Part shown: positions 51,238-61,233 of the stretch, piece by piece
Numbering within the stretch: position 1 is the stretch's first letter
Layout: the number at the start of each line of letters is the position of its first letter
Assembly (NCBI RefSeq): GCF_006442795.2
Contig: NZ_CP083957.1
Location: 62,001-126,000, forward strand
DNA: 64,000 nt
Direction of reading: 5' to 3'
Source of the DNA: Mesorhizobium sp. B1-1-8
Lineage (GTDB): Bacteria; Pseudomonadota; Alphaproteobacteria; Rhizobiales; Rhizobiaceae
Notes under the pieces: generated by a model
Seen by the model: the letters and a program-made list of their open reading frames with translations, nothing else
Told to the model about the DNA's origin: nothing
The model's database searches: none
Program-made: the position numbers and the translations under genes

Positions 51238-52611
51238 TCATGGCAAGGCCCGGCGGACATCCGGATCGTCGAGTGTCTGGTCGAGCGTTCGACGCGTGCG
51301 CTCGACGATCGCATCTATATCGCCGTCGGTGCAGCAGAGCGGCGGGGCGTAACCGATGACGCCATGCGCGAAAGCACGCACGATAAGGCCGTTGTCCCAG
51401 GCCCTGTCGAAGACGCGCCGCGCCGGCATGGCCGAAGCGGGAAGCGGCGTCTTCTTCCTTTTGTCGACTACCAGCTCGATCGCGGCCAGCATGCCGCGGC
51501 CACGCACCTCGCCGACGAGCGGATGATCGCTCAGGCCTGCCAGTCCCGCCATCAGGCGGGCGCCGGCCTTGATGCCGTTCGCAAGAATTCCGTTTTCATA
51601 GAGCTTCAACACTTCGAGCGCCACGGCGGCGCTGACGGGATGGGCGGAATAGGTATAGCCGTGGCCGACCGCCGAAGCACCCGCACTATCGGCGATGACG
51701 TCATAGACATGATCGGCCATGAACACCGCGCCCATTGGGACATAGCCCGAGGTCAGGCCCTTCGCGGTCGTCATGAAATCGGGAACGATGTCCTCGTCGG
51801 TGCAGGCAAACAGGGGCCCGGTGCGCCCGAAGCCGGTGATCACCTCGTCGGCGATGAACAGGACGCCATATTCGCGGCAGAGCTCGCGCACGGCCTTGAT
51901 CCAGCCCTTCGGCGGGACGATAACGCCGCCCGAGCCCTGGATCGGCTCGGCATAGAAGGCGGCGACACGCTCCGGCCCGATCTCCTCGATCCTGGCCTTC
52001 AGCGCCGCAAGCGATGCTGAGATGATGGCGTTCTGGTCATCGCCAACCGGATTGCGATAGGGATAGGGCGAGGGGATCTTGTGCTGCCATTCGAAAGGAA
52101 TGCCGAAGCCGGCATGGAAAGCGGGCAGGGCGGTCAGGCCCGCGCCGACCACCGACGATCCGTGATAACCCTGCTCGATCGAAATGAACTGATCGCGTTT
52201 CGGCTCGCCCTTGGCATTCCAGTAGTAGCGGACGAAACGGATCGTGCTGTCGACCGCGTCAGACCCGCCCAGCGTGAAGTAGACGTGATTGAGATCGCCG
52301 GGCGCGCGCTCGGCCAACTCCGAGGCGAGGCGGATGGCGGGCTCGGAGCCAAGGTCAAAATAGGCGGTGGCGTAGGGAAGATCGCGCATCTGACGTGCCG
52401 CCGCCTCGACGATGCTGTCGTGGCCGTATCCGGCATTGACGCACCACAGCCCGGCGAAACCGTCGATAAGCTGCCGGCCGGAGGCATCGGTCACGGTCGC
52501 GCCCTTCGCCGATTTCAGCACGCGCACGCCGAGCGCCTCATGGCCGCGATAGGAGGAGACCGGGTGGATGAGATGGGCGCGGTCGAGTTCGATCAGGGAA
52601 TTGGCGAGCAT
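51238..52611 (-). CDS. Class III aminotransferase (omega-amino acid/diamine type)
   Basis: A 457-residue PLP enzyme. LFIADEVITGFGRTG (Asp255) and MTTAKGLTSGYVPMG (PLP-binding Lys284) are both intact, as is the VYFTLGGSDAVDSTIRF phosphate-site region. Enzymes of this shape transfer the terminal amino group of putrescine, beta-alanine or taurine-like substrates to pyruvate or a ketoacid, giving an aldehyde. AGGAGG stands upstream of ATG 52611. The neighbouring aldehyde and succinate-semialdehyde dehydrogenase genes would take over the aldehyde. Confidence 0.9.
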   Translation of the reverse strand: MLANSLIELDRAHLIHPVSSYRGHEALGVRVLKSAKGATVTDASGRQLIDGFAGLWCVNAGYGHDSIVEAAARQMRDLPYATAYFDLGSEPAIRLASELAERAPGDLNHVYFTLGGSDAVDSTIRFVRYYWNAKGEPKRDQFISIEQGYHGSSVVGAGLTALPAFHAGFGIPFEWQHKIPSPYPYRNPVGDDQNAIISASLAALKARIEEIGPERVAAFYAEPIQGSGGVIVPPKGWIKAVRELCREYGVLFIADEVITGFGRTGPLFACTDEDIVPDFMTTAKGLTSGYVPMGAVFMADHVYDVIADSAGASAVGHGYTYSAHPVSAAVALEVLKLYENGILANGIKAGARLMAGLAGLSDHPLVGEVRGRGMLAAIELVVDKRKKTPLPASAMPARRVFDRAWDNGLIVRAFAHGVIGYAPPLCCTDGDIDAIVERTRRTLDQTLDDPDVRRALP

Positions 52612-52625
52612 TTTTGTCCTCCTGA

Positions 52626-53465
52626 CTAGCCGAGCGCCTGGTTGGCGAGGGCGTAAACTTTCGGTCTGGCCGGGACGGCGTCCGTTCTGGATGGGCGGTA
52701 CATGGCCACGCCGCCGCCGACATGCAGGAGGCCGATTTCGGTCAGCCAGCCGGCGAGGCCGCTGCGGCTGTCGGTATCCACGCGCAGGAAGGCGCCGGGG
52801 CGCGGCGCGGCGAAGTAGCTGATCAGCACCTTGGCGTCCGCAACGCTGCCCGCAATGACCGGGCCGATCACTTCACCGCGTCCGAACGGGCGGATCGCGG
52901 CATAGGCCTCTATGGCGCCATCACGGCGGATGACGGCGAATTGGCCGCGCTCGGCGAGCGCGTCGATCAAAGCTTCGCGATCGGCTCCATAAGCGTCACG
53001 GTCCATCGCCTTGATCCAAGGCCGGTCACTGGCGCTTGCTGCTTCCACGCCATCGGGTGCGCAAAGCTTAGCAACGTTGCCCTGATGCTGCAGGATCGTG
53101 CCCGAGGGGGCGAAGCCGAGCTTCCGATAGAGCGGCATGCCGTCGGTTGTCGCGACAAGTCGCAGTGGACGATCGCCGGCAAGGGCAAAGGCCCGTTCCA
53201 TGAGCCGGCGCCCGAGCCCCTTGCCCCGCGCGTTCCTGTCGACGATCACCATGTTGATCATGGCGCAATCGGCGCCGTAGGGCGTTACCAGGATTGTCCC
53301 GGTGACCCGGCCCTCGTCGTCGAGCGCCACCGCGCCGCTGGAGAGCTGCAGCGCCATCTGCCAGTCCTGCGGGCGATGCGGCCAGTTCTCCTGGCGAGAA
53401 AGCGCGACTGCGCCCTCGATATGGTCCGGCCCAAAGGCCTGGATTGCAATTTCGCCCTGCTGCAT
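52626..53465 (-). CDS. Two-domain GNAT family N-acetyltransferase
   Basis: A 279-residue protein. The N-terminal GNAT domain has VDRNARGKGLGRRLMERAFALA (acetyl-CoA loop) and LYRKLGF. The second half resembles the Acetyltransf_18-type domain, with AYAAIRPFGRGEVIGPVIAG and LRVDTDSRSGLAGWLTEIG. ATG 53465 has GGAAGGA 6 bases upstream. A paralogue with the same architecture lies at 62556-63482. It is the first gene of the operon leading to the aminotransferase, and is expected to acetylate an amine. Confidence 0.83.
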   Translation of the reverse strand: MQQGEIAIQAFGPDHIEGAVALSRQENWPHRPQDWQMALQLSSGAVALDDEGRVTGTILVTPYGADCAMINMVIVDRNARGKGLGRRLMERAFALAGDRPLRLVATTDGMPLYRKLGFAPSGTILQHQGNVAKLCAPDGVEAASASDRPWIKAMDRDAYGADREALIDALAERGQFAVIRRDGAIEAYAAIRPFGRGEVIGPVIAGSVADAKVLISYFAAPRPGAFLRVDTDSRSGLAGWLTEIGLLHVGGGVAMYRPSRTDAVPARPKVYALANQALG

Positions 53466-53783
53466 GAGGCATCCTTCCATGTGCCACAAGTCTCGGTCAT
53501 CGGCGCGCCGCAGATCGTCTGAAGGTTTCGGCTTCGGCGGTATCATTCGCCGTTGCGCAGGGAGTGCGCCGCATCTTGTGCTGGCGGCTATCGAACTGGA
53601 CGCGCTTCACGCCTCGACCCGCGGCAGCCATTGACGCTCAAGATGCTACAGCGTGCCAAACCGGATGGCGGATACAGAACTTTCTGCTCTCGGGAGGCGC
53701 TTTTCGGTCAGGCGGGTCGTTGCCTGCCGGCCTATGATGAAAGACGTCCCAAAGCGGATGTGCTTCACCGGAGATCGACGGAC
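53466..53783. other. Divergent promoter region
   Basis: A 318-base space between the GNAT gene (minus) and the HAD gene (plus). No gene is supported; it should hold the promoters of both transcription units. No clear palindrome or consensus promoter is seen. Confidence 0.4.
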
Positions 53784-54452
53784 ATGGCTTCTTTCAGGCC
53801 CAAATACATCACCTTCGACTGCTACGGCACGTTGACCAATTTCCAGATGGCGGAGGCGGCGCGCGACCTCTACGGCAGTCGACTTGACGAGGCGCGCATG
53901 CAGGAGTTCATCAACAACTTCGCGGCCTACCGGCTGGACGAGATCCTGGGCGACTGGAAACCCTATGCCGACGTCATCCACAACGCGCTCGAGCGTGCCT
54001 GCAAGCGCAACGGTGTCGCCTTCAGTCCCGACCACGCCAGAATGGTGTATGAACGTGTCCCGACCTGGGGGCCCCACGCGGATGTTCCAGCCGGGCTGGC
54101 GAAGGTCGCCAGGGAAATCCCGCTGGTGGTCCTGTCCAACGCCATGAACGCGCAGATCATGTCCAATGTCGAGAAGCTCGGCGCGCCATTCCATGCCGTC
54201 TACACCGCCGAGCAGGCACAGGCCTACAAGCCCCGCTTCAGGGCGTTCGAGTACATGTTCGACAGGCTGGGCTGCGGTCCGGAGGATATCCTTCACTGCT
54301 CGTCGTCGTTCCGCTACGACCTGATGTCGGCACACGATCTCGGCATCAAGAACAAGGTCTGGATCAATCGCGGTCACGAGCCGGCGAACCCTTATTACGG
54401 TTATGTCGAGATCGCCGACATTGCGGGCCTTCCGGGCGTAGTCGGTCTCTGA
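53784..54452 (+). CDS. HAD family hydrolase, haloacid-dehalogenase type II
   Basis: A 222-residue protein. Motif I YITFDCYGTLTNF supplies Asp12; VVLSNAMNAQIMSNVEKL is motif II and QAYKPRFRAFEYMFDRLG is motif III. ATG 53784 has GGAG about 10 bases upstream; the longer frame above it has no site. It is followed 16 bases later by a glutamylputrescine-oxidase-like gene. The reaction may be phosphatase or dehalogenase; sequence alone does not decide. Confidence 0.85.
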   Translation: MASFRPKYITFDCYGTLTNFQMAEAARDLYGSRLDEARMQEFINNFAAYRLDEILGDWKPYADVIHNALERACKRNGVAFSPDHARMVYERVPTWGPHADVPAGLAKVAREIPLVVLSNAMNAQIMSNVEKLGAPFHAVYTAEQAQAYKPRFRAFEYMFDRLGCGPEDILHCSSSFRYDLMSAHDLGIKNKVWINRGHEPANPYYGYVEIADIAGLPGVVGL

Positions 54453-54468
54453 AACAGGCGGGTTGTCG

Positions 54469-55743
54469 ATGAAGTTGGTCTCCTACTGGCACGACACCGC
54501 TCCAGTCTTTTCCGGCGGGGCGCAAGGCCCGGTCGATGGGCATTACGATGCAGCCATCGTCGGCGGCGGCTTCACCGGTCTTGCCGCCGCTTACCAACTG
54601 GCGAAAGCTGGCGCGAAGGTGGCAGTGCTGGAAGCGGAGCGGGTGGGCTGGGGCGCATCCGGGCGCAATGGCGGGCACCTGAACAACGGCCTCGCCCACA
54701 GCTACCTTTCGGCCAAGGCGGAACTCGGCAAGGAACGCGCCGTCGCGCTCTACCGGGCGCTGGACGGTTCCGTCGACACGATCGAAGCGCTGATCGCCGC
54801 GGAAGGGATCGACTGCAACTTCCGCCGCGCCGGCAAGCTGAAGCTCGCCTCCAAGCCGCAGCATTTCGAGGCGATCGCCCGTAACTTCGAAGCCGTCCAT
54901 GCCGAGGTGGATCCGGATACGGCGCTGCTGTCGGCGGCCGATCTCAAATCCGAGATCGGCTCGCCGTTTCACGGCGCGATGCTGTCGAAGAAAAGCGCCA
55001 TGATGCATATGGGCCGCTATGTCGCCGGCCTCGCCACGGCCGCCGCCCGCTACGGTGCCGTCATCCACGAGAACGCGACGGTAAGCGACCGCAAGCAGGC
55101 CGGCAACAGGCACGAGCTGACTACATCCCGTGGCCGCATCAGCGCCGACAATGTGCTGGTGGCGACGGGCGCCTACACCACGCCGAATTTCGATTATTTC
55201 CGCCGCAGGATTATTTCCGTCGGCAGCTTCATCATCGCCACGCGACCGTTGAGCCAGGCCGAGATCGCCGCGACGATGCCGGGCAACCGGACATGCGTGA
55301 CCTCGATGAACATCGGCAACTATTTCCGGCTTTCGCCGGACAACCGCCTCATCTTCGGCGGCCGCGCACGTTTTTCGGCGACATCGGACCAGCGCTCCGA
55401 TGCCAAGAGCGGACAGATTTTGCGAGCGAGCCTGGCCGCCATCTTTCCGCAGCTCGCCAAAGTCGAGATCGACTATTGCTGGGGCGGGTTGGTCGACATG
55501 ACCAAGGATCGCTTCCCCCGCGCCGGCTACCATGACGGGGTCTGGTACGCGATGGGCTATTCCGGCCACGGCGCCCAGCTTTCCACCCATCTCGGCATGA
55601 TCCTGGCCGATGCCATGCTCGGCCGTGAGGACCGCAATCCGATGAAGGGCCTCGATTGGCCTTCCATCCCCGGCTATTCCGGCAAGCCCTGGTTCTTGCC
55701 GATGGTCGGCCTCTACTACAAGGCGCTCGACCGAGTTCAGTGA
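54469..55743 (+). CDS. FAD-dependent amine oxidase, PuuB-like
   Basis: A 424-residue DAO-family flavoprotein. DAAIVGGGFTGLAAAYQLAKAGAKV is the FAD site, VGWGASGRNGGHLNNG is the flavin-contact segment of the gamma-glutamylputrescine oxidase group, and YAMGYSGHGAQLSTHLGMILAD closes the domain. ATG 54469 is used; a TTG lies two codons earlier. Oxidation of a primary amine to an aldehyde, with H2O2, is likely. Adjacent aldehyde and succinate-semialdehyde dehydrogenase genes would finish the pathway. Confidence 0.88.
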   Translation: MKLVSYWHDTAPVFSGGAQGPVDGHYDAAIVGGGFTGLAAAYQLAKAGAKVAVLEAERVGWGASGRNGGHLNNGLAHSYLSAKAELGKERAVALYRALDGSVDTIEALIAAEGIDCNFRRAGKLKLASKPQHFEAIARNFEAVHAEVDPDTALLSAADLKSEIGSPFHGAMLSKKSAMMHMGRYVAGLATAAARYGAVIHENATVSDRKQAGNRHELTTSRGRISADNVLVATGAYTTPNFDYFRRRIISVGSFIIATRPLSQAEIAATMPGNRTCVTSMNIGNYFRLSPDNRLIFGGRARFSATSDQRSDAKSGQILRASLAAIFPQLAKVEIDYCWGGLVDMTKDRFPRAGYHDGVWYAMGYSGHGAQLSTHLGMILADAMLGREDRNPMKGLDWPSIPGYSGKPWFLPMVGLYYKALDRVQ

Positions 55744-55777
55744 TCGTTTCGGCGCGGTCGGGCTGCAGCCAAGGTGC

Positions 55778-57235
55778 TCAGCCCAGCCCGCCGATGTGGA
55801 AGCTCTTCATCTCCAGATATTCCTCGATGCCGGCCTGTGCCCCCTCGCGCCCGAGGCCGGATTGCTTGACGCCGCCGAACGGGGCCACCTCCATCGACAC
55901 CGAGCCGGTGTTGAGGCCCACCATGCCGAACTCCAGTGCCTCGCCGACACGCCAGGCGCGCTTCAGGTTCTCCGTGTAGAAGTAGGAGGCAAGCCCGTAG
56001 GGTGTGCCGTTGGCGAGCGTGATCGCCTCCGCTTCTGTCTCGAACCGGAAAAGCGGCGCGACCGGGCCGAACGTCTCTTCGCTGGCGAGTTCCATTTCCT
56101 TTGTGGCGCCCGTCAGCACCAGCGGCGCGACATATTGCGGACCTTTGGGCAATGCTGGCTTCTGCGTGATGATCGCGGCACCTTTGGCGAGCGCATCCTC
56201 GACGTGGCGGTTGATCTTCTCAACCGCCGCCATATTGATCATCGGTCCGATGGCGACGCCGGCTTGAGTGCCCGGCCCAACCGTCATGGCGTTAACGCGG
56301 GCGCTGAGCTTCTGGGCGAAGGCGTCATAGACTCCCGCCTGAACCAGGATGCGGTTGGCGCACACGCAGGTCTGGCCGCCATTGCGGAATTTCGAGGCGA
56401 GCGCGCCCTCGACCGCAAGGTCGAGATCGGCGTCGTCGAAGACGATGAAGGGCGCGTTGCCGCCGAGCTCTAAGCTGAGCCGCTTCACGCTGTCGGCCGC
56501 CCCGCGCATCAGCAGCGAGCCGACCCGCGTCGAACCGGTGAAGGAGATCTTGCGAACGGCCTCATTGGCCATAATCTCGTTGCCGATCTCGGCCGGCATG
56601 CCGGTGACGATGTTGATGACTCCGGCGGGGACGCCCGCGCGTTCGGCTAGCACGCAGAGCGCCAGCGCCGAATAAGGCGTGAATTCGGACGGCTTGATGA
56701 CCACCGTGCAGCCCGCGGCCAGCGCCGGCGCGACCTTGCGGGTGATCATCGCGTTCGGGAAATTCCACGGCGTGATGATGCCGCACACCCCGACCGGCTC
56801 CTTCAGCACGATGATACGGCGATCGGAGGTCGGCGAGGGGATGGTGTGGCCGCTGATGCGGCGCGCTTCCTCCGCGAACCATTTGAGGAAGGACGCGCCA
56901 TAGCGGATCTCGCCTTTGGCTTCGTCCAGCGGCTTGCCCTGTTCGGTCGTCAGGATCAGCGCCAGATCGTCCAGATGCGCAAGCAGCAGGCCATGCCAGG
57001 CCTCCAGCAGGGCAGCGCGTTCGGCGTTGGTCTTTCCCTTCCAATCCCGATAAGCGAAAGTCGCAGCGTCTATGGCCGCGCGGGTCTCCGCACCGCCCAT
57101 GTCGGGCACGGTGCCGATCGCTGTCTGTGTCGCCGGATCGGCGACATCGACCGTTTTGCCGGAAGCGGCGGCCACCCATTTGCCGCCGATCAGGCCGGCC
57201 TCGCGGAACAGACTATTGTCTTTCAGGTTTTTCAT
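55778..57235 (-). CDS. gabD: NAD(P)-dependent succinate-semialdehyde dehydrogenase
   Basis: A 485-residue aldehyde dehydrogenase. The active-site block GGQTCVCANRILVQ gives Cys290, and SLELGGNAPFIVFDDADLD gives the general base region. ITPWNFPNAMITRKVAPALAAG is the NAD-binding block. The IGGKW and QSGLGREGAQAGIEEYLEMK ends match GabD closely. It converts succinate semialdehyde to succinate. It is the last gene of a minus-strand run and is convergent with the PuuB-like gene. Confidence 0.9.
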   Translation of the reverse strand: MKNLKDNSLFREAGLIGGKWVAAASGKTVDVADPATQTAIGTVPDMGGAETRAAIDAATFAYRDWKGKTNAERAALLEAWHGLLLAHLDDLALILTTEQGKPLDEAKGEIRYGASFLKWFAEEARRISGHTIPSPTSDRRIIVLKEPVGVCGIITPWNFPNAMITRKVAPALAAGCTVVIKPSEFTPYSALALCVLAERAGVPAGVINIVTGMPAEIGNEIMANEAVRKISFTGSTRVGSLLMRGAADSVKRLSLELGGNAPFIVFDDADLDLAVEGALASKFRNGGQTCVCANRILVQAGVYDAFAQKLSARVNAMTVGPGTQAGVAIGPMINMAAVEKINRHVEDALAKGAAIITQKPALPKGPQYVAPLVLTGATKEMELASEETFGPVAPLFRFETEAEAITLANGTPYGLASYFYTENLKRAWRVGEALEFGMVGLNTGSVSMEVAPFGGVKQSGLGREGAQAGIEEYLEMKSFHIGGLG

Positions 57236-57252
57236 CGAAAACGACCTTGCAA

Positions 57253-58296
57253 TCAGGTAAGCGCCGCGACGACGGCGGCAGTAATCGCTTCCGAGCGATC
57301 CTTGCCGGGGGTGGTTCCAATGCCTCCGGCAGTTGTCGTCTCGAGCGCCTTCATGACGCGAACGGCGGCAGCCTTTGCACCGAGATGATCGAGCATCATG
57401 GCGCCGGACCAGATGGTGGCGATCGGATTGGCGATGCCGAGATGGGCGATGTCGGGCGCGGAACCGTGCACTGGCTCGAACATGGACGGCGCCGAGCGGT
57501 CGGGGTTGATATTGGCGGAGGCGGCATAGCCGAGCCCGCCCTGAATCGCCGCGCCAATGTCGGTGAGGATGTCGCCGAAGAGATTGGAGGCGACGACCAC
57601 GTCGAGGCTCTCCGGCGCCATGATCATGCGCGCGGCGAGCGCGTCGACATGGTAGCTGGTCACTTCGACGTCCGCATAATCCGCCGCCAGCTTTCGCGTG
57701 ATCTCATCCCAGAACACCATCGAATATTTCTGCGCGTTGGACTTGGTGACGGAGGCCAGCTTGCGCCGGCGCGACCGCGCCTGCTCGAAGCCGAAGCGCA
57801 GGATGCGCTCGACGCCGGCGCGCGTGAAGATCGAGGTTTCCACCGCGACCTCGTCCGCGGTGCCCTGGTGCACGCGTCCGCCGGCGCCTGAATATTCGCC
57901 TTCGGTGTTTTCGCGGATGCACAGGATGTCGAAACTTTCCGCCCGCAGCGGTCCGGTGACGCCAGGCAACAGGCGATGCGGCCGGATATTGGCATATTGC
58001 ACGAACGCCTTGCGGATCGGCAGCAGCAGCCCGTGCAGTGAGACTGAATCCGGCACCTCCGCCGGCCAGCCGACCGCCCCCAGAAGGATGGCATCGAAAC
58101 CGCGCAAGGTCTCGATGCCGTCCTCGGGCATCATGCGGCCGGTTTCCTTGAAGAAGCGGCAGGACCAGGGGAACTCGGTTCCCGTCAGGGTAAAGCCGAA
58201 GTTTTTGGCCGCGGTTTCCAGCACCGTCCAGGCGGCGGCGGTCACGTCGCGGCCGATGCCGTCACCGGGGATCAGAGCGATTGAATAGGACTTCAT
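57253..58296 (-). CDS. Isopropylmalate/tartrate dehydrogenase family protein
   Basis: A 347-residue enzyme. YSIALIPGDGIGRDV is the N-terminal strand, RENTEGEYSGAGGRVHQG the substrate-binding region, and ASNLFGDILTDIGAAIQGGLGYAAS the signature of the family. The RENTEGEYSG context favours tartrate/D-malate dehydrogenase over LeuB, so a decarboxylating oxidation of a 2-hydroxy-dicarboxylate is likely. ATG 58296 is preferred; another ATG lies two codons upstream. It lies between two aldehyde dehydrogenase genes. Confidence 0.87.
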   Translation of the reverse strand: MKSYSIALIPGDGIGRDVTAAAWTVLETAAKNFGFTLTGTEFPWSCRFFKETGRMMPEDGIETLRGFDAILLGAVGWPAEVPDSVSLHGLLLPIRKAFVQYANIRPHRLLPGVTGPLRAESFDILCIRENTEGEYSGAGGRVHQGTADEVAVETSIFTRAGVERILRFGFEQARSRRRKLASVTKSNAQKYSMVFWDEITRKLAADYADVEVTSYHVDALAARMIMAPESLDVVVASNLFGDILTDIGAAIQGGLGYAASANINPDRSAPSMFEPVHGSAPDIAHLGIANPIATIWSGAMMLDHLGAKAAAVRVMKALETTTAGGIGTTPGKDRSEAITAAVVAALT

Positions 58297-58306
58297 CGGC
58301 ATCTCT

Positions 58307-59770
58307 CTAGAGGCTGATCAGGACGCTCTTGGTCCTGCGGTTGGCGAGATAGGCCTCGCGGCCGAGGTCTTTGCCGATGCCCGAGCGCTTGTAGCCGCCG
58401 GTCGGCAGGATGTGGTCGCGTGAGCGGCTGTAGCGGTTGACCCAGACGGTGCCCGCTTCGAGCTTGCGCGCGAAACGGATCGTGCGGGAAAGGTCGGACG
58501 TGAACAGGCCGGATGCCAGCCCGTAGGTCGGATGACTGGACAGTGCCAGCGCCTCGTCCTCGGTCTCGAAGGTCTGGACGGTCAGGACGGGGCCGAAGAT
58601 TTCCTCGACGATCGCCGGATTGTCTTGGCCGACATTGGCGATCAGCGTCGGTTTGTAGAAATAACCGGGGTTGTCCATGACAGCGCCGCCGGTGAGGCAC
58701 TCGCCGCCAGCCTCCACGGCGGCCCGCACGATGCCGTCCACACGCGCCCGCTGCCGTTCCGAGATAATAGGCGAATACTGCGTCGCCTCGTCCCAGGTTG
58801 CGCCGGACCGCACTGCCTTCATCTTCTCCATGATGACAGATGTCAGCCTGTCGGCCACGCTCCTCTCGACGATCAGACGCGTGCCGGCCACGCAGGCCTG
58901 GCCGGCATTGAAGGTGGCGCTGCCGGCGATTGCCGTCGCCGCCTTGTCGAGATCGGCATCGGCAAAGACGAGCTGCGGGCTCTTGCCGCCGAGCTCCAGC
59001 GTCATCGGCTTGACGCCTGTGCGGGCGACGTTCTCCATGATGGCCGAGCCGGCGCGGGTCGAACCGGTGAAGGAGACCTTGGCTATCTCGGGATGGCCGG
59101 TGAGCGCCGTGCCGGTCGTCGGACCGTCACCCAGCACCACGTTGACAAGCCCCGCCGGCAAGCCGGCCCTGACGGCGAGCTCTGCTATGTAGACAGCCGA
59201 GAAAGGCGTCATTTCCGACGGCTTCAGCACGACTGCATTGCCCGCGGCCAGCGCCGGGCCGAGTTTCCATCCGGCCATCGAGATCGGAAAATTCCACGGA
59301 GTGATCGCGCCGACCACGCCATAGGGCTCGCTTATGATCATGCCGAGGCTGGCGTCGTCGGTCGGTGCCAGCTCGCTGCCTTCCTTGTCGGCGAACTCGG
59401 CAAAGAAGCGGATCTGCTCGGCGGTGACGGCGATGTCGCCGGCGACGAGCTGGCCCACGGGCCGGGTCGAGCACAAGGCCTCGATCCGGGCGAGCGTTTC
59501 GGCTTCCGCCTCGATCAGGTCGGCCCACGCCTGCAGCGCCCTGGTGCGTTCGCGCGGCCGAACACCGCCCCAGTTGCTTGCCTTCAGCGCCGCCTTGGCA
59601 CTTTCCACCGCGCGGTCGACCATATCGGCGCCGGCCACCGGGCAGGCGGTGTATGGCCTACCATCCGAAGGTCGGCGCATCTCGATCGCGCCCTCGGCCG
59701 CGATCAGTTCGCCGCCGACAAAATGGCCGACGGGAAGGGAGACGGTATCCGGATCGAAGCTCAAGCCCAT
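58307..59770 (-). CDS. Aldehyde dehydrogenase family protein
   Basis: A 487-residue NAD-dependent aldehyde dehydrogenase. AGQACVAGTRLIVE gives nucleophile Cys293, LELGGKSPQLVFADADLD the Glu region, and VGAITPWNFPISMAGWKLGPALAAG the NAD site. It resembles PuuC/betaine-aldehyde-dehydrogenase-type enzymes. It stops 11 bases before the next gene and would oxidise the aldehyde made by the aminotransferase or amine oxidase. Confidence 0.9.
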   Translation of the reverse strand: MGLSFDPDTVSLPVGHFVGGELIAAEGAIEMRRPSDGRPYTACPVAGADMVDRAVESAKAALKASNWGGVRPRERTRALQAWADLIEAEAETLARIEALCSTRPVGQLVAGDIAVTAEQIRFFAEFADKEGSELAPTDDASLGMIISEPYGVVGAITPWNFPISMAGWKLGPALAAGNAVVLKPSEMTPFSAVYIAELAVRAGLPAGLVNVVLGDGPTTGTALTGHPEIAKVSFTGSTRAGSAIMENVARTGVKPMTLELGGKSPQLVFADADLDKAATAIAGSATFNAGQACVAGTRLIVERSVADRLTSVIMEKMKAVRSGATWDEATQYSPIISERQRARVDGIVRAAVEAGGECLTGGAVMDNPGYFYKPTLIANVGQDNPAIVEEIFGPVLTVQTFETEDEALALSSHPTYGLASGLFTSDLSRTIRFARKLEAGTVWVNRYSRSRDHILPTGGYKRSGIGKDLGREAYLANRRTKSVLISL

Positions 59771-59918
59771 GGGCGCCCACTCTCAGCTGTTCTGGAGAGC
59801 CTAGCGCGGGCAGGAGCGCAGCAGGCGCCGTTCACCGACCGGCCGCGGACGATTGTTGCGTGCTGGCGATGAGGGACGGCAAAATCTGTTGCGGCGTCGC
59901 CGGCCCGGGCAGACCCCA

Positions 59919-60272
59919 TTACCCTACCGTCACGTAGATCTTGCGCACCGTTTCGATGGTCTTCCAAACGCCGGTGAAGCCAGGCTTCATCACGAAGCTG
60001 TCGCCAGCCCGGTAGGTCATTGTCTCGCCGCCGTCGGGCGTGACTTCAATCACGCCGGTGAGGATGTGGCAGAACTCGAAAGTCTCACCCTTGATCGAGC
60101 GCGTCTCGCCCGGTGTCGCTTCCCAGACGCCGGTGTGCACGAGATCGTCCTTGGCGACATCCTGCGCCCAGGTCTTGAAGGCAGGGTCGCCGGCAATCAG
60201 CCGCTCGGGCAGCGCCTTGGACTCGCGCGGCGGGAAAACCGGGTCGGTATCGACGGTCTTGAGCAGGGACAA
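59919..60272 (-). CDS. Cupin domain protein
   Basis: A 117-residue single cupin. TFEFCHILTGVIEVTPDGGETMTYRAG contains most of motif 1, with Glu and His, and DSFVMKPGFTGVWKTIE is motif 2. The start is read as TTG 60272, with GGAAAGG about 7 bases upstream; no ATG is suitably placed. The domain resembles (S)-ureidoglycine-aminohydrolase-like cupins, but its function is unknown. It lies between the aldehyde dehydrogenase and reductase genes, probably in the same operon. Confidence 0.78.
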   Translation of the reverse strand: MSLLKTVDTDPVFPPRESKALPERLIAGDPAFKTWAQDVAKDDLVHTGVWEATPGETRSIKGETFEFCHILTGVIEVTPDGGETMTYRAGDSFVMKPGFTGVWKTIETVRKIYVTVG

Positions 60273-60296
60273 GGGATGGCCTTTCCAGTTGAAGCT

Positions 60297-61220
60297 TCAA
60301 TAGCCGCGCGACCGGTCGACGAGACCGACGGGATCGAGGCCGGCACGGTGGCGTTTGATGTTGTCGATGACGGCGCACGCGGCTGTCGCGGGTTGGGTGA
60401 CGCTGGCGATATGCGGAGTCAGGATGATCTTCGGATGCGACCAGAACGGATGTCGCGCGGGCAGCGGTTCGGGATCAGTCACGTCGATCATTGCGGCCGA
60501 GAGGTGATCGCTGTCGAGCGCGGCGACAAGCGCCTCGTGGTCGAGCTGGGGTCCGCGACCGGTGTGAACGAGCGCCGCGCCTTTGGGCAGTTTCGCGAAC
60601 AGCCTGGCGTTCAGAAATCCGCGCGTCTCCTCGATGAGTGGCAGCAGGCAGACCAATATGTCACTGGCCGCCAGCATCTGCACCAGCCCAAGATCGCCAC
60701 GATAACAGGTCACGCCCTCGACTCGCCACGGGGAGCGGCTCCATCCGGCGAGCGGGAAGCCGAAGGGTTTCAGCCGGTCGAGGACGGCTTGGCCGAGCTG
60801 CCCGAGGCCGAGCACACCGATCCGGCGCGACCCGGCCTGAGCCTGCGGGATATCGCACCACTCGCCGGCGCGCTGCTGCGCCAGATAGGCCGGCAGGTTG
60901 CGGTGAAGCGCAAGCACGGCAAGCGTCACATATTCCTGCATCATGCGCACGATGCCTTCCTCGATCATGCGCACGACCTTCACGTTCGCAGGCACCGCAT
61001 CGAAGCGGAACTGATCGACGCCGGCGCCTAGCGAGAACAGGATTTCCAGGTTCCCGTAGCGGGCAAGGTTTTCCGGCACGGCCCAGGTGATCAGATAGCG
61101 CACCCTATCGGGATCAACTGTCGCGGCGTCCATGGCGAACGGGAGATCCGGCAGTTCTTTGGCGAACGCCTCCGCGAAAACTGCGCCGCGGCGCGCATCG
61201 GAATTGAACAGGAAGGTCAT
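60297..61220 (-). CDS. ghrA: Glyoxylate/hydroxypyruvate reductase A-like
   Basis: A 307-residue D-2-hydroxyacid dehydrogenase. [20 protein letters not shown] is the NAD(P) site, and [26 protein letters not shown] and [11 protein letters not shown] hold the Arg, Glu and His catalytic positions. The whole matches GhrA, which reduces glyoxylate and hydroxypyruvate. It follows the ArgE-like gene by 13 bases. Confidence 0.87.
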   Translation of the reverse strand: MTFLFNSDARRGAVFAEAFAKELPDLPFAMDAATVDPDRVRYLITWAVPENLARYGNLEILFSLGAGVDQFRFDAVPANVKVVRMIEEGIVRMMQEYVTLAVLALHRNLPAYLAQQRAGEWCDIPQAQAGSRRIGVLGLGQLGQAVLDRLKPFGFPLAGWSRSPWRVEGVTCYRGDLGLVQMLAASDILVCLLPLIEETRGFLNARLFAKLPKGAALVHTGRGPQLDHEALVAALDSDHLSAAMIDVTDPEPLPARHPFWSHPKIILTPHIASVTQPATAACAVIDNIKRHRAGLDPVGLVDRSRGY

Positions 61221-61233
61221 TCTGGCCGCTCCG